Shown: positions 35,595 to 36,731 of the stretch, piece by piece
Layout of the letters: every line of letters begins with the position of its first letter
Position numbering within the stretch: the first letter of the stretch is position 1
Made by a program: the position numbers and the translations under genes
Source: Burkholderiaceae bacterium
Lineage (GTDB): Bacteria > Pseudomonadota > Gammaproteobacteria > Burkholderiales > Burkholderiaceae_B
Reading direction: 5' to 3'
Assembly: GCA_017857895.1 (NCBI GenBank)
Contig: JAFMCG010000008.1
Coordinates: 1-36,731 of the forward strand
DNA length: 36,731 bases
Notes under the pieces: model-generated
Told to the model about the DNA's origin: nothing
The model's input: the letters and a program-made list of their open reading frames with translations, nothing else
Database searches by the model: none

Positions 35595-36731
35595 ATGCAC
35601 CTGCACATCCTAGGCATCTGCGGCACCTTCATGGGCGGCCTCGCCCTGATTGCGAGAGCAGCGGGTCACCGCGTGACGGGTTGCGACCAGGGCGTGTATC
35701 CACCCATGAGCACGCAGCTTGAGGAACAGGGTATTGACCTCATTGAAGGGTTTGGCGCTGACCAACTGGCGCTCAAACCTGATTTATATGTGATCGGTAA
35801 TGTCGTGAGTCGCGGCAACCCCCTAATGGAAGCCATCCTCAATCAAAACGCTGCGTTCATTTCAGGGCCTCAGTGGCTAGGCCAGACAATCCTTAAAGAC
35901 CAACACGTGCTGGCGGTGGCTGGCACCCACGGCAAAACAACCACCAGCGCCATGCTGGCTTGGATTCTGCAACGCACAGACCAACAGCCCAATTTCTTGA
36001 TTGGTGGGATTGCCCCTGGGCTTGGTGTGTCTGCTCGATATGAGCCAAACAACAAACTTTTTGTGATCGAAGCCGACGAGTACGACACCGCATTTTTTGA
36101 TAAACGATCCAAATTTGTGCATTACCGCGCACGCACGGCCATTCTTAACAACTTAGAGTATGACCACGCCGACATTTTTCCTGATCTTGGCGCCATCGAA
36201 ACACAATTCCACCATCTGGTTCGAACGGTGCCCGCGCTCGGTCAAATTGTCATGCCAGTCGGTGAACCCGCGCTTGAACGAGTCATCGAACGGGGGTGTT
36301 GGACCCCGGTGGAGCGAACAGGTCATGCCGACGGCTGGCATCAGCAAGAAACCGACAGCACTCAAAACCCCATGATCTACCGCGGCACACAAGCTGTGGG
36401 AGCCCTGCAATGGTCACTCACCGGCGCTCACAACACCCAAAACGCACTGGCTGCGTTAGCAGCCGCGCATCACGTGGGCATCGCGCCTAGCGTCGCACTA
36501 GAGGCGTTGAATCAATTTGAGGGTGTCAAACGACGCATGGAAGTGCGCGGTACGGTCAACAACATCACCGTTTTTGATGACTTTGCCCACCACCCGACAG
36601 CCATTGAAACAACACTGAATGGGTTACGTAACAGCAATCCCAATGCTCGCATCATCGCCGTACTTGAGCCGCGCTCAAACACCATGAAACTTGGTGCCAT
36701 GGCTTCACGCCTAACGGCCTCGCTAGCCTGC
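35595..36731 (+). CDS. mpl: UDP-MurNAc:L-Ala-gamma-D-Glu-meso-DAP ligase (3' truncated)
   Basis: The first 379 codons are in the window and the gene runs off the right edge. Mpl reattaches recycled murein tripeptide to UDP-MurNAc. The N-terminus HLHILGICGTFMGGLALIAR, the P-loop AGTHGKTTTSAML, VIEADEYDTAFFDKRSKFVH and NNLEYDHADIF mark it as Mpl rather than MurC. The ATG at 35595 has AAAGGAAC about 9 bases upstream. It is divergent from the TlpA-like gene. Together with anmK it shows that this organism recycles its cell wall. Confidence 0.95.
   Translation, partial: MHLHILGICGTFMGGLALIARAAGHRVTGCDQGVYPPMSTQLEEQGIDLIEGFGADQLALKPDLYVIGNVVSRGNPLMEAILNQNAAFISGPQWLGQTILKDQHVLAVAGTHGKTTTSAMLAWILQRTDQQPNFLIGGIAPGLGVSARYEPNNKLFVIEADEYDTAFFDKRSKFVHYRARTAILNNLEYDHADIFPDLGAIETQFHHLVRTVPALGQIVMPVGEPALERVIERGCWTPVERTGHADGWHQQETDSTQNPMIYRGTQAVGALQWSLTGAHNTQNALAALAAAHHVGIAPSVALEALNQFEGVKRRMEVRGTVNNITVFDDFAHHPTAIETTLNGLRNSNPNARIIAVLEPRSNTMKLGAMASRLTASLAC

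Overview
The window looks like a chromosomal segment of a betaproteobacterium, most likely order Burkholderiales. Three things suggest this, from family knowledge rather than a search. The gene runs glyA-nrdR-ribD-ribE, tyrS/M23 peptidase-anmK/erpA, rplM-rpsI near argC, and TlpA-aroQ-accB-accC-prmA-DUF3426 divergent from mpl fit that order. There is a lysine/alanine-rich histone H1-like protein with a [13 protein letters not shown] tail. The large ribonucleotide reductase subunit carries two N-terminal nucleotide cones. Almost everything right of base 817 is core metabolism or translation.

Layout. Bases 1-546 hold the accessory part: a tandem array of at least three tiny genes (the first cut by the window edge), whose products share a near-identical double-glycine leader and have unrelated Cys/Ser/Thr-containing tails. 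The array ends in a terminator and lies beside the 3' end of a tRNA-Ser(GGA) gene. This looks like a bacteriocin/RiPP precursor cassette whose maturation and export genes would lie left of the window; it is the most novel item here. Bases 1004-4543 (minus) form a glyA-nrdR-ribD-ribE operon, preceded by a PEBP-family gene and tyrS. Bases 6847-9408 (plus) are an M23 peptidase and anmK, facing erpA; the erpA terminator lies inside the anmK coding region. Next come an APC permease, argC, the rplM-rpsI operon, pmbA, divergent yjgA (darP), an esterase, a PatZ-like acyl-CoA synthetase/GNAT protein with a shortened ATP-grasp region, and gltX.

Bases 20566-25098 contain nrdAB behind a promoter with two NrdR-box-like sites 31 bp apart, the first covering the -10; nrdR itself is in the window, so regulator and target are both visible. 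After nrdB come a 24-bp perfect hairpin, the repetitive H1-like gene with a structured leader and strong terminator, yggT and an MscS-family channel gene coupled by a one-base overlap, and a glycine-zipper lipoprotein. The last block on the minus strand is TlpA-like, aroQ, accB, accC, prmA, a zinc-ribbon/DUF3426 membrane protein and a PfkB-family kinase, with mpl divergent and cut by the right edge.

Limits: all family calls are by eye from motifs and length. No database search, folding or codon statistics were run. Start codons were chosen from Shine-Dalgarno-like sites and expected family N-termini and are sometimes uncertain.
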